A stretch of 37,835 bases of DNA, taken from an uncultured Gammaproteobacteria bacterium (GTDB taxonomy: Bacteria; Pseudomonadota; Gammaproteobacteria; Arenicellales; CAJQKF01). The position numbers and the translations under genes are program-made. Shown one piece after another: positions 37,013 to 37,835 of the stretch (the first letter of the stretch is position 1; every line of letters starts with the position of its first letter). A model generated the notes under the pieces. That model had not been told where the DNA came from. It saw only the letters and a program-made list of their open reading frames with translations, and did no database searches. The DNA is taken from the NCBI GenBank assembly GCA_905478855.1, contig CAJQKF010000128.1, forward strand, positions 1-37,835, given 5' to 3'.

Positions 37013-37835
37013 ATGTCCGACTCCCCACATATTTCTATTGGTACCCAGGAAAATTTCATGGACCTGGTGATCGAAAAATCCCGTACTGTTCCGGTACTGG
37101 TCGATTTCTGGGCTGATTGGTGCGCACCGTGTAAGAACTTGATGCCGGTGCTGGCCAAACTAGCCGATCAATATGCCGGAGCTTTTCACCTGGTAAAAGT
37201 AAATAGTGATGAGCAACAGGCGTTAGCGGCGCATTTTGGTGTGCGAAGTTTGCCAACGGTAAAATTATTTAAAGATGGACAACCTATCGATGAATTTACT
37301 GGAGCACTACCCGAGCAATCAGTTCGTGAATTTCTTGATAAACATTTGAAAGATGAAATTGAAGCTTTTCTCGAACAGATCGATGCATTGATAGAAAGTG
37401 GTGATACCGAAAATGCCATGGCAGCTTTGAATCAAGCCAGAGAACAAGTACCCGACAATCCGAAAATTGTTGTACGCATAGCTCGTTACAAACTCGACAA
37501 CGAAGATATTGAAGGAACAAAAGAGTTACTCGATAGTCTGAACGAGGAGATGCGAAATGATGCCGATATAAAAGCACTTATTGCTCAAATGGAGTTATCC
37601 GACCGGCTAGGGGATTTACCAGAAGAGTCTGAACTTATCGAGCGCATAGAGCTGGACCCGGCAGATTCTGCCGCTAGGGATCAACTTAGCGCTGTGTTAT
37701 ATGCAAAAGGGGATCTGGAAGGCGCCATGATCCAACTATTGGAAATAGTTAAACGGGACCGCGCCTACGAAGAAGACAGCGGCCGCATTCAACTAATTAA
37801 GTTACTTGAAGCCGTTGGCAACGGCAATCCGCTTG
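37013..37835 (+). CDS. cnoX: Thioredoxin-TPR co-chaperone, CnoX/YbbN family (partial, 3' end outside window)
   Basis: The reading frame from the ATG at 37013 is open to the window edge (274 codons; E. coli CnoX has 284 residues, so little is missing). The first 110 residues form a thioredoxin fold with WCAPC (C37 and C40) and a cis-proline in SLPTV. The rest is helical TPR-like (from about residue 122). In E. coli CnoX lost the first active-site cysteine and acts as a holdase feeding GroEL and DnaK; here both cysteines remain, so oxidoreductase activity is likely, as in other proteobacterial members. It may be co-transcribed with the upstream tRNA-Leu, since no terminator is visible between them. 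Confidence 0.9.
   Translation, partial: MSDSPHISIGTQENFMDLVIEKSRTVPVLVDFWADWCAPCKNLMPVLAKLADQYAGAFHLVKVNSDEQQALAAHFGVRSLPTVKLFKDGQPIDEFTGALPEQSVREFLDKHLKDEIEAFLEQIDALIESGDTENAMAALNQAREQVPDNPKIVVRIARYKLDNEDIEGTKELLDSLNEEMRNDADIKALIAQMELSDRLGDLPEESELIERIELDPADSAARDQLSAVLYAKGDLEGAMIQLLEIVKRDRAYEEDSGRIQLIKLLEAVGNGNPL

Overview
The window is a stretch of chromosome from a gammaproteobacterium, probably free-living and not an enteric. The evidence is the set of conserved gene blocks: queA-tgt-yajC-secDF-nrdR-rib-nusB-thiL-pgpA, ndk-rlmN-pilW-rodZ-hisS-yfgM-bamB-der, trmJ/suhB, and a mutS-fdxA pair as in Pseudomonas and Azotobacter. By eye the DNA is moderately AT-rich and composition is fairly even. 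I see no insertion sequence, prophage, integrase or CRISPR array.

Layout. (1) Positions 1-8054, all minus strand: one catabolic-type operon read as acyl-CoA ligase, LivG, LivH, LivM, LivK, LivF, then a PaaK-like ligase cut by the window edge. It is a complete branched-chain-amino-acid-type ABC importer flanked by two adenylate-forming ligases, which suggests uptake and CoA activation of an organic acid. (2) 8055-8303: a divergent control region rich in palindromes. (3) 8304-9326, plus: a family 2 glycosyltransferase with an extra C-terminal Rossmann-like domain. (4) 9492-17184, minus: ndk, rlmN, pilW, rodZ, hisS, yfgM, bamB, der (RNA modification, pilus and shape proteins, outer-membrane assembly, ribosome assembly). 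(5) 17268-20098, minus: trmJ, iscA, mtaB. This is where many relatives carry the whole isc iron-sulfur operon, but only iscA remains. (6) 20211-24025, plus: suhB, mutS, fdxA, closed by a strong bidirectional terminator. (7) 24118-25990: dsbC and yajQ (minus) and a lytic transglycosylase (plus) squeezed between yajQ and pgpA with overlaps at both ends. (8) 25949-36747, minus: queA, tgt, yajC, secD, secF, nrdR, ribD, ribE, ribBA, nusB, thiL, pgpA, tightly packed with several 4-base start/stop overlaps. (9) 36844-37835, plus: tRNA-Leu(CAA) and a thioredoxin-TPR co-chaperone (CnoX/YbbN family) cut by the right edge.

Most of the window is housekeeping. The points worth a second look are genes absent from otherwise conserved neighbourhoods (iscRSU with hscBA-fdx, ispG, ribH), the altered adenylation motif in the PaaK-like ligase together with its transporter cluster, the glycosyltransferase fusion, and several palindromic or repeated non-coding motifs that may be operators. 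I did not find a clearly new defence, mobile or RNA-guided system.
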